Of a DNA stretch of 64,000 nt, positions 36,897 through 45,902 are shown one piece after another. The translations under genes were made by a program, and so were the position numbers. The notes under the pieces are model-generated. The model was given only the letters and a program-made list of their open reading frames with translations. It was not told the origin of the DNA and did no database searches. The stretch covers positions 1 to 64,000 of the forward strand of contig NZ_BCNF01000058.1 of NCBI RefSeq assembly GCF_001485495.1, in the 5' to 3' direction. Source of the stretch: Gordonia desulfuricans NBRC 100010. GTDB taxonomy: Bacteria; Actinomycetota; Actinomycetes; Mycobacteriales; Mycobacteriaceae. Numbering within the stretch: the stretch's first letter is position 1; each line of letters starts with the position of its first letter.

Positions 36897-36924
36897 GTCT
36901 GTCCGCAACACCGTCGGGCATGAT

Positions 36925-37000
36925 CCCGACAACCGTGACCAACGACGACAACCGTGACCAACGACGACAACGGTGACCAACGACGACAACGGTGACCAAC
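36925..37000. repeat. Four 19-bp tandem repeats
   Basis: Four consecutive copies of GACGACAACCGTGACCAAC occupy 36925-37000. Copy 1 is imperfect at its left end, and copies 3 and 4 have CGGTG where copies 1 and 2 have CCGTG. They lie between the nrdF terminator and the 3' end of the beta-lactamase-fold gene on the other strand. Confidence 0.85.
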
Positions 37001-37016
37001 AGCGACCGACGGCGCG

Positions 37017-37931
37017 TCAGCACCGGCCGCGGGGCAGCAGGGCCAGATTCTGGTTCAGCCACCGCGCGACGCGGTCGAGGGTTGCGGTTCCCTCACCCAT
37101 CGTCTGGCCGGTCACATAGCTGCTCATGGCCACCGCGGTTCGCTGCCCGTCGGCGTGGGTGATCAGCCCGATCTGCCGGACCTCCTCGCCGCCGTCGTCG
37201 CTCGGCCCCCAACCACCCTTGACCGCAGTGGATTTCGGGCCGCGCATCACCTCCACACCCCATTGCTGGACGCCTGCGACCTGCCCCATGTACCGCACCA
37301 CCTGGGCGCTGTCCGCGAGGCAGGGGAGTCCGGCGGTGAACTGGGCCGAACCGGTCAACGGCCAGACGGTCAACCCGAAGGTCTCGTCGGGCTGGGTGAT
37401 CGTGACGACCTCGGTGGTGTCGTCACCGCCGTCACGCAGGACCGCGGTCACCTTCTTGCGTGCTTCGGTCGGCGAACCCAGGGACTTGCGGAGCCGAAGG
37501 GCGGCGGAGTTGTCGGAGTTGATGATCGCGCTCTCCACCAGCTCGCCGATCTCCGCGTCGTCGTCGGCGGCATTGCGCTGCGCGGCGATCGCCAACGGGA
37601 CCTTGATCGTCGACCACGCCACCCGTGCCGGGGTCTGGCTGCCGAGGGCGATGGTGGCGGAGCCGCCGACCGGGACCAGAACCACACCCACCCCCGGGCC
37701 GAAACCCTGGCGGCGGAATCCGTTGGCCAGCTTCGCCGCCGCCGGTGTCACCGGCTGGTCGTCGAGTCGCAGGGACGAGGATGCGGCGGCAACCGGTGTC
37801 GGCGCCGTGGATTGCGCGATGGGGGCGGGCTCGTCGGCGGTCGACGAACATCCGGCCACCGTCGCGAGGGCGACGGTGGCCGCGATCGTCGCGACCGTGC
37901 GACCGACACCGGCCGATTCAAGGAACTTCAC
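37017..37931 (-). CDS. Beta-lactamase-fold serine hydrolase, lipoprotein
   Basis: A 304-residue lipoprotein. The signal segment (residues 1-27) ends in the lipobox TVAGC, giving a lipid-anchored Cys at about 28. The penicillin-recognising fold shows SxxK (WSTIKVPLAIA), SDN (INSDNSAAL) and a KTG-like KGG (STAVKGGWG), all in order. It could be a class A-like beta-lactamase or a peptidoglycan-related hydrolase; KGG instead of KTG and the lack of an evident Glu166-type omega loop make antibiotic hydrolysis uncertain. The GTG at 37931 has GGGAG close upstream; an ATG at 37997 would hide the signal. It lies 87 bp downstream of the kinase gene on the same strand, so a functional link through cell-wall sensing is possible. 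Confidence 0.82.
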   Translation of the reverse strand: MKFLESAGVGRTVATIAATVALATVAGCSSTADEPAPIAQSTAPTPVAAASSSLRLDDQPVTPAAAKLANGFRRQGFGPGVGVVLVPVGGSATIALGSQTPARVAWSTIKVPLAIAAQRNAADDDAEIGELVESAIINSDNSAALRLRKSLGSPTEARKKVTAVLRDGGDDTTEVVTITQPDETFGLTVWPLTGSAQFTAGLPCLADSAQVVRYMGQVAGVQQWGVEVMRGPKSTAVKGGWGPSDDGGEEVRQIGLITHADGQRTAVAMSSYVTGQTMGEGTATLDRVARWLNQNLALLPRGRC

Positions 37932-38018
37932 GGTTCTCCCGACTGGAGTCGACCCGATGGGTGGGGTGGATTCGGTTCGGCCGGAAGGGATTCGCACCGG
38001 CCGGGGTGGATGCGGCGA

Positions 38019-39686
38019 TCAGTAGACGTAGACGACGGCCTGGTTGCCGCCGCGGCAGGCGATGATCCCGGCGTACGGATCACACGACATCGCGTACCAC
38101 TTCCGTTGTTGCGGAGCCCATCCGTTCACCACACGTGCCGAACCGAGTGGCCCGCCGGACACGTAGGCGTCGCGGACGTTGATCGCGAACTCGCAGCCGG
38201 TCCACTGGGGGTAGCCGGTCCCCACACCCGGGGCGCATTGCTGGTTGTCCGGCGGGGGTGCCGCCGGAACATAGGTGGGTGTGGAGGTGATCGTGGTGAG
38301 CGGTGGCGCCGTCACGGTCCCGGTCTGCTGGTCGGCAACCGGTTGGTCGAGGGTCTGGGTCGCCGCGGTCGCGTCGTCGTCGGAACTGCCGAGGGAGTCG
38401 GCGAGCACCCAGCCGCCCATACCGAGAATGCCCACCACGAGCACGCCGAGCAGGGTCGCCAGGACGATCACAGCGGTGCTGCGTCCCCCGGATGCCGGCG
38501 GCGGCGACCACGGCGGGTAACCGCCCTGCGGGTATCCGGCGGGCGGTATCCCGGCGGCAACCGGACCCGTCGGCACCCGCGGCGGTGGGACCTGGTGGGG
38601 CGCCGAGTGGCCGGCGGCGAGATGTCCGGCGACCTCGGTGACCTGGTGGGCGGGGAGCGGATGCGGACGGATCAGCGTCGGGTCGATCGCCGACGGTGCC
38701 GGCGGGGAGCCTGCCGTGATGGTCTCGGGCGCGCGCTCGGCGGTGCCGGCCGGTGCGCCGGTGCCGACCGGAACTGCCGGCGTCGGGGGTGCAAGGGTGG
38801 GAGGCGCCTTGGACAACGACACCATCGGGTTGTCGGCCCCGGCCCGGGGCCGTTCACCCGACAGCGCGGCCCGGGCGGCAGCGGCGAACTCCAGGGCCGA
38901 AGGGCATCGTTGCGCGGGTGTCTTGCACAGTCCCCAGGCCACCACCTCGTCGAGGGCCGGCTCGATCGACGGAACGACCTGACTCGGGACCGGGACCTCG
39001 TCGAAGAGCACGCCACGGGTCACCGCCGACACCGAGTCGCCCGGGTAGGGCTGTCGGCCGGTCAGCAGCTCGAACAGCACCGCGGCCAGGCTGTACACGT
39101 CCGACACCGAGGTGACCGGCGCGTTCTCGAACTGTTCGGGCGACATGTAGGCGAGCGAGCCGATCGCGGTACCGGTCTTGGTGAGGTGGGCCTCGTTGTC
39201 GGCGTGGGCGACCCCGAAGTCGATGAGGTAGGCGAACCCCGAGTCGGTCACCAGGACGTTGTCGGGTTTGATGTCGCGGTGTACCAGACCGGCGGCGTGC
39301 GCGGCGTCGAGCGCGGCGGCGACCTGCTCGATCAGGCCGATCGCCGCAGCCGGGTCGAGGCGACCGCGGTCGGTCAGGATGGCCCGCAGGTCGCGTCCGT
39401 CGACCAGCCGCATGTCCAGGAACAGGGTGGAGTCGATCTCCCCGTAGTCGTGGATCGGGATGATGTGCGGTTCACCGAGTCGGGCCAGCTTCTGGCATTC
39501 ACGTCGGAACCGTTCCTGGAAGGACGGGTCCGCGGCGAGGTGGGCCGGGAGCAGCTTCAGTGCGACGTCACGGTCACGGGTCGTGTCGTGGGCGCGATAC
39601 ACCTCGCCCATCCCGCCACGTCCGAGCAGCGATTCGAGCCGATACGGCCCGAACACCTCACCCACCCGGGGAGCGGTCTGTCCCAT
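38019..39686 (-). CDS. Transmembrane Ser/Thr protein kinase (PknH-like)
   Basis: A 555-residue Hanks-type kinase. The catalytic domain (about residues 13-270) has LLGRGGMGEVYRAHD, the Lys in VALKLLPAHL, VHRDIKPDNVLV, YLIDFGVAHAD, GSLAYMSPEQFE and a conserved Arg region (TPAQRCPSALEF). A Pro/Ala-rich juxtamembrane linker is followed by one membrane helix near residues 420-445 (TAVIVLATLLGVLVVGILGM) and an extracellular domain of about 100 residues. That domain carries four cysteines (QQCAPGVG, WTGCEFAI, MSCDPYAG, IIACRGG) that may form two disulfides, a sensor-like arrangement. The start at 39686 has GGAGG upstream. The ligand is unknown. Confidence 0.92.
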   Translation of the reverse strand: MGQTAPRVGEVFGPYRLESLLGRGGMGEVYRAHDTTRDRDVALKLLPAHLAADPSFQERFRRECQKLARLGEPHIIPIHDYGEIDSTLFLDMRLVDGRDLRAILTDRGRLDPAAAIGLIEQVAAALDAAHAAGLVHRDIKPDNVLVTDSGFAYLIDFGVAHADNEAHLTKTGTAIGSLAYMSPEQFENAPVTSVSDVYSLAAVLFELLTGRQPYPGDSVSAVTRGVLFDEVPVPSQVVPSIEPALDEVVAWGLCKTPAQRCPSALEFAAAARAALSGERPRAGADNPMVSLSKAPPTLAPPTPAVPVGTGAPAGTAERAPETITAGSPPAPSAIDPTLIRPHPLPAHQVTEVAGHLAAGHSAPHQVPPPRVPTGPVAAGIPPAGYPQGGYPPWSPPPASGGRSTAVIVLATLLGVLVVGILGMGGWVLADSLGSSDDDATAATQTLDQPVADQQTGTVTAPPLTTITSTPTYVPAAPPPDNQQCAPGVGTGYPQWTGCEFAINVRDAYVSGGPLGSARVVNGWAPQQRKWYAMSCDPYAGIIACRGGNQAVVYVY

Positions 39687-39823
39687 GTTTCCTCCTCGAC
39701 GGCAGAGGAACATTATGCACAAGCCGGGCATCGCGGTCGATGGACGCAAACCGGAATCGCCGTTCCGACGGCAGATATCGTCTGTTGGTACGACACCGCG
39801 GATGCTCCGGGGCGCCGGCGGGG

Positions 39824-40642
39824 TCAGTCCTCGATGATCCGGTCGTACAGGTCGGTGAGATCGTCGATCGCCTCGGCGATGTCACCGGGTGCGATACCCG
39901 AGGCCCGCAGCGCGGCGCGCAGGGCGGTGCCGTCGAGGTCGGTCAGGGGACTCATCCGCGGCGGCGACGGCAGCGACGGGGCCGTGGCGCCGGTGCCGAA
40001 GAAGTCGACGCGCGGCGGCGTCCCGGCGGGCTCTGCCGAGCCGGTGCCCTCCGATTCGGTGCGCCCGGATTCGGCCGGGGCGGGCGGGCGCGTCGGTGAC
40101 AGATCCTCGATCGCATCGAGCAACTCCGGCAACGACGTCCCCATCACGGTGAGCAGGGTGGTGGGGGAGCGGTCGATCTCGGCGGCCACCTCGAACATCG
40201 TCGACAGCACATGGATACAGCGCCCCGAATCGTCCGGGCAGGTGCAGTCGCCGGCGACGTCGGCGGACTCGGTCGGCAGGATCAGCTCACCGAGCGTGCG
40301 GGGCTGCTCACCCCGTGCCAGCGACATCACCTCGGTGACCCCGTCGCGGGCGCTGAGCAGGGTGACCACCGTCGGGGTGTCGACGGTCCGCATCGACACG
40401 ATCACCTCGAACGGGTCGAGTTGGCTGCCCTGCACCGACGACGTCACGGTTCCCGGCCGGATGGTCAGCTGGTGGACATGGCGATCCCGGAAGTATCTGC
40501 GGGCCTTGGTGATCCGGGTGCTGTCCACCACCGGTACGCCGCCGTCTCCGGTGTTGCGGCCCTCCACCACGTCGATCAGGGCGCGTGACCAGGGGGTCAC
40601 CGCGTATCCCCGCACCGGGACCGTGCCGCGCCGGGCGCTCAC
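39824..40642 (-). CDS. SWIM zinc-finger protein (Rv2102 type)
   Basis: A 272-residue protein with a single SWIM zinc finger, CTCPDDSGRCIHV, at about residues 132-144, inside a conserved N-terminal region starting RGYAVTPWSRALIDVVEGRN. The C-terminal half is Pro/Ser-rich and ends in an acidic helix (IAEAIDDLTDLYDRIIED). Its start overlaps the helicase stop (ATGA, 40639-40642). The same pair, helicase HelZ (Rv2101) plus a SWIM protein (Rv2102), occurs in M. tuberculosis, which suggests a protein-DNA complex. SWIM modules bind DNA or proteins; the role of the pair is not established. Confidence 0.88.
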   Translation of the reverse strand: MSARRGTVPVRGYAVTPWSRALIDVVEGRNTGDGGVPVVDSTRITKARRYFRDRHVHQLTIRPGTVTSSVQGSQLDPFEVIVSMRTVDTPTVVTLLSARDGVTEVMSLARGEQPRTLGELILPTESADVAGDCTCPDDSGRCIHVLSTMFEVAAEIDRSPTTLLTVMGTSLPELLDAIEDLSPTRPPAPAESGRTESEGTGSAEPAGTPPRVDFFGTGATAPSLPSPPRMSPLTDLDGTALRAALRASGIAPGDIAEAIDDLTDLYDRIIED

Positions 40643-43600
40643 TCGCTCACCGCCTCCTCGCGCAGCCGGAACAGGTCGAACAGCTCCTCGTCGCCGAGAT
40701 CACCCATCCAGTTCTCCCCGGTGGACACCGTCAGACGCGACAGTTCCCGTTTCTTGGCGATCAGGTCGTCGACCCGCTCCTCGAGGGTTCCCACGCACAC
40801 GAAACGCCGCACATGCACCTGCTGCTTCTGCCCGATCCGGTAGGCACGGTCGGTGGCCTGGTCCTCGACCGCCGGATTCCACCACCGGTCCACGTGCACC
40901 ACATGATTGGCGGCGGTCAGGTTCAGTCCGGTGCCCCCGGCCTTCAGGGTGGCCAGCAGCACCGGCGGGCGGGCGCCACCCGTACCGTGCTGGAAGCGTT
41001 GCACCAGCGCATCGCGGTCGGCGCGCGCCACACCGCCGTGCAGCAGCGGGACCTCGGTGTCGAGCAACTCGGTCAGCCACCCCGACAACAGTTCCCCGAA
41101 CGCGGCGAACTGGGTGAAGATCAACGCCTGATCGCCCTCGGCGACCAGGGTGGTGACGATGTCCTCGAGCAACTCCAGCTTCCCCGAGCGGTGCCGGCCG
41201 CGGCGGGTCACCGGCGTTCCGTCGGCGAGATAGTGCGCGGGATGATTGCAGATTTGCTTGAGCCGGGTGAGCGCGGCGAGCACGGTCCGGCGCCGCAGCG
41301 CGCGTTGCTGCCGGTCGCGCAGCGCCTCCATCAGGTCGTCGATCACGGCACGATAGAGCGCGGCCTGCTCGACGGTCAGGTTGGCGCGGACGGTGATCTC
41401 GTTCTTCTCCGGCAGGTCGGAGATGATGCTCGGATCCGACTTCTCGCGCCGCAGGATGAACGGTCGGGTCAACCCGGCCAGCCGTCGGATCGTCGCCGGA
41501 TCGCGGTCGCGTTCGATCGGTTCGGCGAAGCGGTTGCGGAAGGTGGAGGCCGACCCGAGCAGACCCGGGTTGACCAGATCGATCACCGCCCGGAGATCCT
41601 CCAGCCGGTTCTCCACCGGCGTACCGGTCAACGCGATCCGATGGTCGGCCGGGATCGCCCGGAGAGCCCGTGCCGCAGCGGTTCTCACGTTCTTGACATG
41701 CTGCGCCTCGTCGACGACGACGCGGTGCCACGCCTGCGCCGCCAGCGCATCGCGGTCGCGGGTGACCAGGGCGAAGGTGGTCAGCACCACGTCGTGGGCG
41801 CGGTGGACCTCGCGGAACCGTTCACCCTTCGCGCGGTCGGCGCCGTGGTGCACCGCCACCCGCAACGACGGTGCGAAGCGTGCGATCTCGGCCGCCCAGT
41901 TGCCCACCACCGACATCGGGCACACGATCAGCGTGGGCCGGTGCGGCGCGAGCCCGTCGGGGCAGGAGGGCGGCGCCGACCGGGGATCGGATGTGTCCAC
42001 GGGTCCGTCGTCGGGCCCGGCCTCGTGGCACAGCAGGGCGATCACCTGCACCGTCTTGCCCAGACCCATGTCGTCGGCGAGGACACCGCCGATCCCCAGT
42101 CCGGACAGATGCGCCAGCCATTCCAGTCCGCGCTGCTGATAGGGGCGCAGCGAGGCGTGCAGCAGGTGCGGCCGGGGGATCGGAACCGGCCGTAGCGCAC
42201 CGGATTCGGCGATCTCGTCGAGCCAGGTGAGGCCCTGTACCGAGGTGACCGGCACCGGGGGCTTCTCGCTGTCATGGGTGATCATGCCGAACAGCTCACC
42301 CATGTCGACCTCGTGGCCGTTGCCCGAGAGTGCCCGCTGCGCGGTGACGAACGACGCGGCTCGGGTGAGCGCAGCCCCCTCGGCCCGCACCCAGACACCT
42401 CGGATGCGGACGAGATCGCCTTTCTGCCTGGACAGTTCGTCCAGATCGGCCTCACCGAGGGTGAGTGCGTCGGGTCCGTCGCCCAGTGCCAGCCGCCATT
42501 CGAACTCGCGGATCTCCCGCAGCCCCACCATGCGGGCGGGGGCGCCGCCGCCCGGGACCGGCCGCGCGCGCACCCCGAGGGTAGGGCGTACCTCGGCGAT
42601 GGTGCGCGGCAGGAGAACCGGGAATCCGGCATCGGCGAGCGCACTGGCGCCGGTGGCGAACAGCGTCTCGGCCATCGGGGTCGGCAGCAGGAAGTCGAGG
42701 GTCGCACGATCGGGATCCGCGCGGGCGAGGTCGGGGAAGGCGCGCACGGCCGAGGCCAGATCGGTGGTGATCTCGTCGAGGGCCTCGGCGTCGAGACGTT
42801 GAGGTGCAACCGGCTCGACATGCCCGTCCACCGCGCGGCGGCACACCTGCAGCCGCCAGCGCAGCACCTCCGGGTCGACCGGAACGGAAGGCCGTGCCGC
42901 CGAGACGAAGTCGTCGTCATCGTCGAACCGGGGATCGGGTGCATCCGGGTCGTCCGGCTCGTGCAGCCGGAAGACCAGGGCCGAGTCGGCGGCGGGGACG
43001 CTCGCCGCCCAGGCCGACCACGCCGCGATCGCCGCCGGGGCGGTGGCCTCGGCGGGCACCGTGGCGTCGGCGACCAGTGCACGCAGCAGGGGCGCGGTGA
43101 CCCCGATCGGTCCCAGGGCGGCCGGCGACGCGGCGATCCGGGCCCGGCACTCGTGGTCGGTGAGCTCCACCGCGAAGTCCATCAGCGCTGCGGCACCGCC
43201 GTTCTCGGTGAGTGCGGCAGGCGCGCCACCGGTGATCACCGCCGACCACGCCCGCCAGGCCGAGGTGGTCGCGGGTTGCCACCGCATCACGGTCTCGCCG
43301 GCCACCTCGGCCAGGGTGGGCACCACCGACCCGGACACCACGAAGCGCCGGACGCCGTCGAGCAGATGCCGATACCAGACGATGTCACCGGGCACCGCCA
43401 CCGAGCGGGTCGCATCGAGGAACGACACCGCCGACGCGGTGCCCAGGGTGAGGGTCGCGACGAACCGCCGCCGGCCGTCGGCGCCGATGACGCCCACCTG
43501 ACGGCGAAAGCGTTTGCCCGACAACAGCGACCGCAGTGGCTCCGGGATCTCGTCAGGACCCGGCTCGGGCCCCGGCTCGGGCCCCGGCTCGGGCCCCGGC

Positions 43601-43746
43601 CCGGTGACCCGGCCGGACTCGGACTCCGGCCGGGGATCGGGCTCGGACCCGGGGTCGGGTGAGGATGTGGTCCACACCGCCAGTCCGACCCCTGGGCGCC
43701 ACAGTGCGTGCAGGCCGACCTGCGTCGTCGGGAGCGGTGTCGGCAT
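40639..43746 (-). CDS. helZ: SNF2-family DEAD/DEAH helicase HelZ
   Basis: A 1035-residue Swi2/Snf2 ATPase. The N-terminal 550 residues are the actinobacterial SNF2-associated region. The motor follows: ADDMGLGKTVQVIALLC (motif I), VVVDEAQHVKN (motif II, DEAQ), ALTGTPVENRLEDL (motif III), then the C-terminal lobe ALIFTQFAAFGELLSGWL, LATLKAGGTGLNLTAANHVV and DQATDRAYRIGQKQQV. A Gly-Pro-Glu-Pro tandem repeat lies near residues 48-66. Start choice: ATG at 43746 (MPTPLPTTQVGL); a GTG 30 nt upstream is also possible. It is the first gene of the coupled helicase-SWIM pair. ATP-driven remodelling of DNA-protein complexes is expected; target unknown. Confidence 0.9.
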   Translation of the reverse strand: MPTPLPTTQVGLHALWRPGVGLAVWTTSSPDPGSEPDPRPESESGRVTGPGPEPGPEPGPEPGPDEIPEPLRSLLSGKRFRRQVGVIGADGRRRFVATLTLGTASAVSFLDATRSVAVPGDIVWYRHLLDGVRRFVVSGSVVPTLAEVAGETVMRWQPATTSAWRAWSAVITGGAPAALTENGGAAALMDFAVELTDHECRARIAASPAALGPIGVTAPLLRALVADATVPAEATAPAAIAAWSAWAASVPAADSALVFRLHEPDDPDAPDPRFDDDDDFVSAARPSVPVDPEVLRWRLQVCRRAVDGHVEPVAPQRLDAEALDEITTDLASAVRAFPDLARADPDRATLDFLLPTPMAETLFATGASALADAGFPVLLPRTIAEVRPTLGVRARPVPGGGAPARMVGLREIREFEWRLALGDGPDALTLGEADLDELSRQKGDLVRIRGVWVRAEGAALTRAASFVTAQRALSGNGHEVDMGELFGMITHDSEKPPVPVTSVQGLTWLDEIAESGALRPVPIPRPHLLHASLRPYQQRGLEWLAHLSGLGIGGVLADDMGLGKTVQVIALLCHEAGPDDGPVDTSDPRSAPPSCPDGLAPHRPTLIVCPMSVVGNWAAEIARFAPSLRVAVHHGADRAKGERFREVHRAHDVVLTTFALVTRDRDALAAQAWHRVVVDEAQHVKNVRTAAARALRAIPADHRIALTGTPVENRLEDLRAVIDLVNPGLLGSASTFRNRFAEPIERDRDPATIRRLAGLTRPFILRREKSDPSIISDLPEKNEITVRANLTVEQAALYRAVIDDLMEALRDRQQRALRRRTVLAALTRLKQICNHPAHYLADGTPVTRRGRHRSGKLELLEDIVTTLVAEGDQALIFTQFAAFGELLSGWLTELLDTEVPLLHGGVARADRDALVQRFQHGTGGARPPVLLATLKAGGTGLNLTAANHVVHVDRWWNPAVEDQATDRAYRIGQKQQVHVRRFVCVGTLEERVDDLIAKKRELSRLTVSTGENWMGDLGDEELFDLFRLREEAVSE
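43561..43596 (-). repeat. Three 12-bp tandem repeats inside helZ
   Basis: CGGCTCGGGCCC is repeated three times (43561, 43573, 43585) and encodes the GPEP repeats on the minus strand. The 12-bp period preserves the frame. Confidence 0.85.
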
Positions 43747-43838
43747 GGCATCCAGATTAGCGACCGACCCCGACACGGCCCCGGGACACGGGGCCGGGTT
43801 GCGTCGCGAGCGGGACCGGGGCGGGTAAGACTGTCGGG

Positions 43839-45245
43839 ATGACGATCACCGATCCGCTCGTACCGCCGCCGCCGACCTACGGTGAGGCCCTCGCCGCCGG
43901 TCCCACGGAGTACCCGGACGAGGAGCGTTCGGCGGGGCGCGCCGCCCGCAAGATCGTGCCGCGTTCGGCGCTCGGAGACTGGAACCCGGACGCGCGCGGA
44001 CACGACGCATTGCAGACCATCCTGGCGCAGAACGACATTCGTGACGAGCGTCTGCTGCCGATCCGGCACGGCCGGATGTCGGCGTCGCCATGGACCTACT
44101 ACCGGGGTGCCGCGGCGGTCATGGCCGCCGATCTCGCGTCGCGCCCGAACACCGGGATCACCGTCCAGATGTGTGGTGACGCACACGTACTCAACTTCGG
44201 TCTCTGGAACACCCCCGAACGCACCCTCGCCTTCGATCTGCGCGACTTCGACGAGACGCTGCCAGGTCCGTTCGAGTGGGACCTCCTGCGCTTCCTGGCC
44301 AGCCTGGTGGTGCTCGCCCGCGACAACGGCGTCGACGCCGCCACCGCGACCGACGCCGTGCGTGCCGGATTCCGCGGATACCGCACGTGGATCCGCACCT
44401 ATGCCGACTGGCCCATCCTCGACGTCTGGGGGGAGAAGATCGCCGTCGACGAACTCGTCACCTATCTCTCCACCCCCGACAACGAGGACCGGATCGACAC
44501 CTACCTGGAGAAGCGCGCCAAGAAGCGGACCAGCCGCGGGGCGTCGAAGAAGCTGACCCATCTCGTCGACGGCCGCCGCCAGATCATCGAGGCGCCGCCG
44601 TACCGGGTGCACGCGCTGAGCGACTACGGCGAACTGCTCGACGACGTGATCGTGGCCTACTACTCCTCGGTCCCGGAGAACGTCGCCGCCCTGCTGCGTC
44701 GTTTCGACCTGGTCGACGCCGTCCAGCAGGTGGTGGGCGTGGGCAGTGTGGGGATGCGTGTCTTCCTCAACCTGGTGGAGGAGCATGCCACCGGTGATCC
44801 GCTGTTCTTCCAGGTCAAGCAGGCCGGGCCGTCGGTCTACGAGCAGTTCCTGGCACCCAGCGGCTACGAGAACCACGGTCAGCGCGTGGTCAACGGACAG
44901 CAGCTCATCCAGAGTGCCTCCGACCGGTTCCTGGGGTGGACCCGGATCGGCGACCTCGACTTCTACGTCCGGCAGTTCCGCGACGGCAAGCTCATCCCCA
45001 ACGGTCCCCTGGTGTCCGGGATCCTGGCACAGTTCGCCACCGCCTGCGGGCACGTGCTGGCGCGCGCCCATGCCCGCAGCGGTGACGCCCGCGCGATCGC
45101 GGACTATCTCGGCAAGTCCGTGAAGGCCGAGGAGTCGGTGGTGGGGTTCGCCCACGCCTACGCCGATCAGACCGAGCGCGACCATGCGCAGCTGGCGGCT
45201 GCCGTGGCCGACGGGTCCATCCCGTCGGCACCCGGCTGGCCGTGA
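43839..45245 (+). CDS. DUF2252 protein (kinase-like fold)
   Basis: A 468-residue DUF2252 protein. The family has a phosphotransferase/kinase-like pattern, seen as [17 protein letters not shown] (GDxHxxNFG, similar to the catalytic loop) and [20 protein letters not shown] (DxxDFD metal site). The N terminus has [14 protein letters not shown]. The C terminus ends [16 protein letters not shown]-like ([15 protein letters not shown]). No phosphate acceptor is known, and the family is listed as uncharacterised. It is divergent from helZ, with 92 bp between starts, and convergent with the carbonic anhydrase gene. Confidence 0.88.
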   Translation: MTITDPLVPPPPTYGEALAAGPTEYPDEERSAGRAARKIVPRSALGDWNPDARGHDALQTILAQNDIRDERLLPIRHGRMSASPWTYYRGAAAVMAADLASRPNTGITVQMCGDAHVLNFGLWNTPERTLAFDLRDFDETLPGPFEWDLLRFLASLVVLARDNGVDAATATDAVRAGFRGYRTWIRTYADWPILDVWGEKIAVDELVTYLSTPDNEDRIDTYLEKRAKKRTSRGASKKLTHLVDGRRQIIEAPPYRVHALSDYGELLDDVIVAYYSSVPENVAALLRRFDLVDAVQQVVGVGSVGMRVFLNLVEEHATGDPLFFQVKQAGPSVYEQFLAPSGYENHGQRVVNGQQLIQSASDRFLGWTRIGDLDFYVRQFRDGKLIPNGPLVSGILAQFATACGHVLARAHARSGDARAIADYLGKSVKAEESVVGFAHAYADQTERDHAQLAAAVADGSIPSAPGWP

Positions 45246-45276
45246 TCGCGACGGGCCGCCGCCAGGCCGCGTCGTC

Positions 45277-45769
45277 CTAGCCGGCGACCTCGTTCAGCCT
45301 GCCGGTGGCCACGTCGAAGACGAAGCCCGCGCAGCGAACTGGTCTTGGTGATGAACGGGCTGGTGCGGATCCGGGTCAGCGACTGTCGCACGTCCTCGTC
45401 GACGTCGGGGAACGACTCGGCCGACCAGGCCGGCTTCTGTCCGGTCTCGTTCTGGATCTCCCGCTTGAAGGCATCGTCGGTGAAGGTGAGCATGCCGCAG
45501 TCGGTGTGGTGGATCAGGATGATCTCGGTGGTGCCGAGCAGACGTTGGCTGATCGCCAGTGATCGGATCTCGTCGTCGGTGACGACGCCGCCCGCATTGC
45601 GGATGACGTGCGCCTCACCGTCGGCGAGACCGAGGATGCGGTAGACGTCGAGGCGTGCGTCCATGCATGCCACGACGGCGACGTGGCGGCTCGGCGGCAG
45701 GGGGAGGGGACCGGTGAAGGTCGTGGCGTATTCGGCGTTGTTGGCCAGGTATTCGTCGGTGACGGTCAT
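45277..45769 (-). CDS. Beta-carbonic anhydrase with an apparent single-base frameshift
   Basis: This zinc enzyme converts CO2 and bicarbonate. The metal ligands are Cys35 (VACMDARLD), His88 and Cys91 (HHTDCGM), and the start [14 protein letters not shown] matches the Rv1284 type. The frame is normal to SSLRG, about residue 147, then breaks. The coding strand has CGCGGGCTT where removing one G of the GGG run (plus strand CCC, 45326-45328) would give [17 protein letters not shown] and a stop at 45277-45279, a 163-residue protein of the expected length. As given, the frame runs on to 45167, overlaps the DUF2252 gene by 79 nt and encodes a random Arg-rich tail. Either a sequencing error or a real C-terminal mutation explains this; the catalytic core is intact. 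Confidence 0.85.
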
Positions 45770-45902
45770 GGATCCACCGTGCCGAGCCAGGCGGGGTCCG
45801 GTGAGGGTTGGATTCGCCGGGACCACAATGCTGGCGTGCCCGGCGGGTTTATGCGCGTCGGGCCATGGGTCCGGTCACCGGTGGTGAGGCCGGCACCCGG
45901 AC

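Noticed and set aside
37155-41117. A 1320-codon open frame on the plus strand
   Set aside because: It is antisense to four well-supported minus-strand genes (lipoprotein, kinase, SWIM, helZ). Its composition (His/Gly/Arg/Asp-rich) is that of a G+C-rich shadow frame, and it has no family resemblance.
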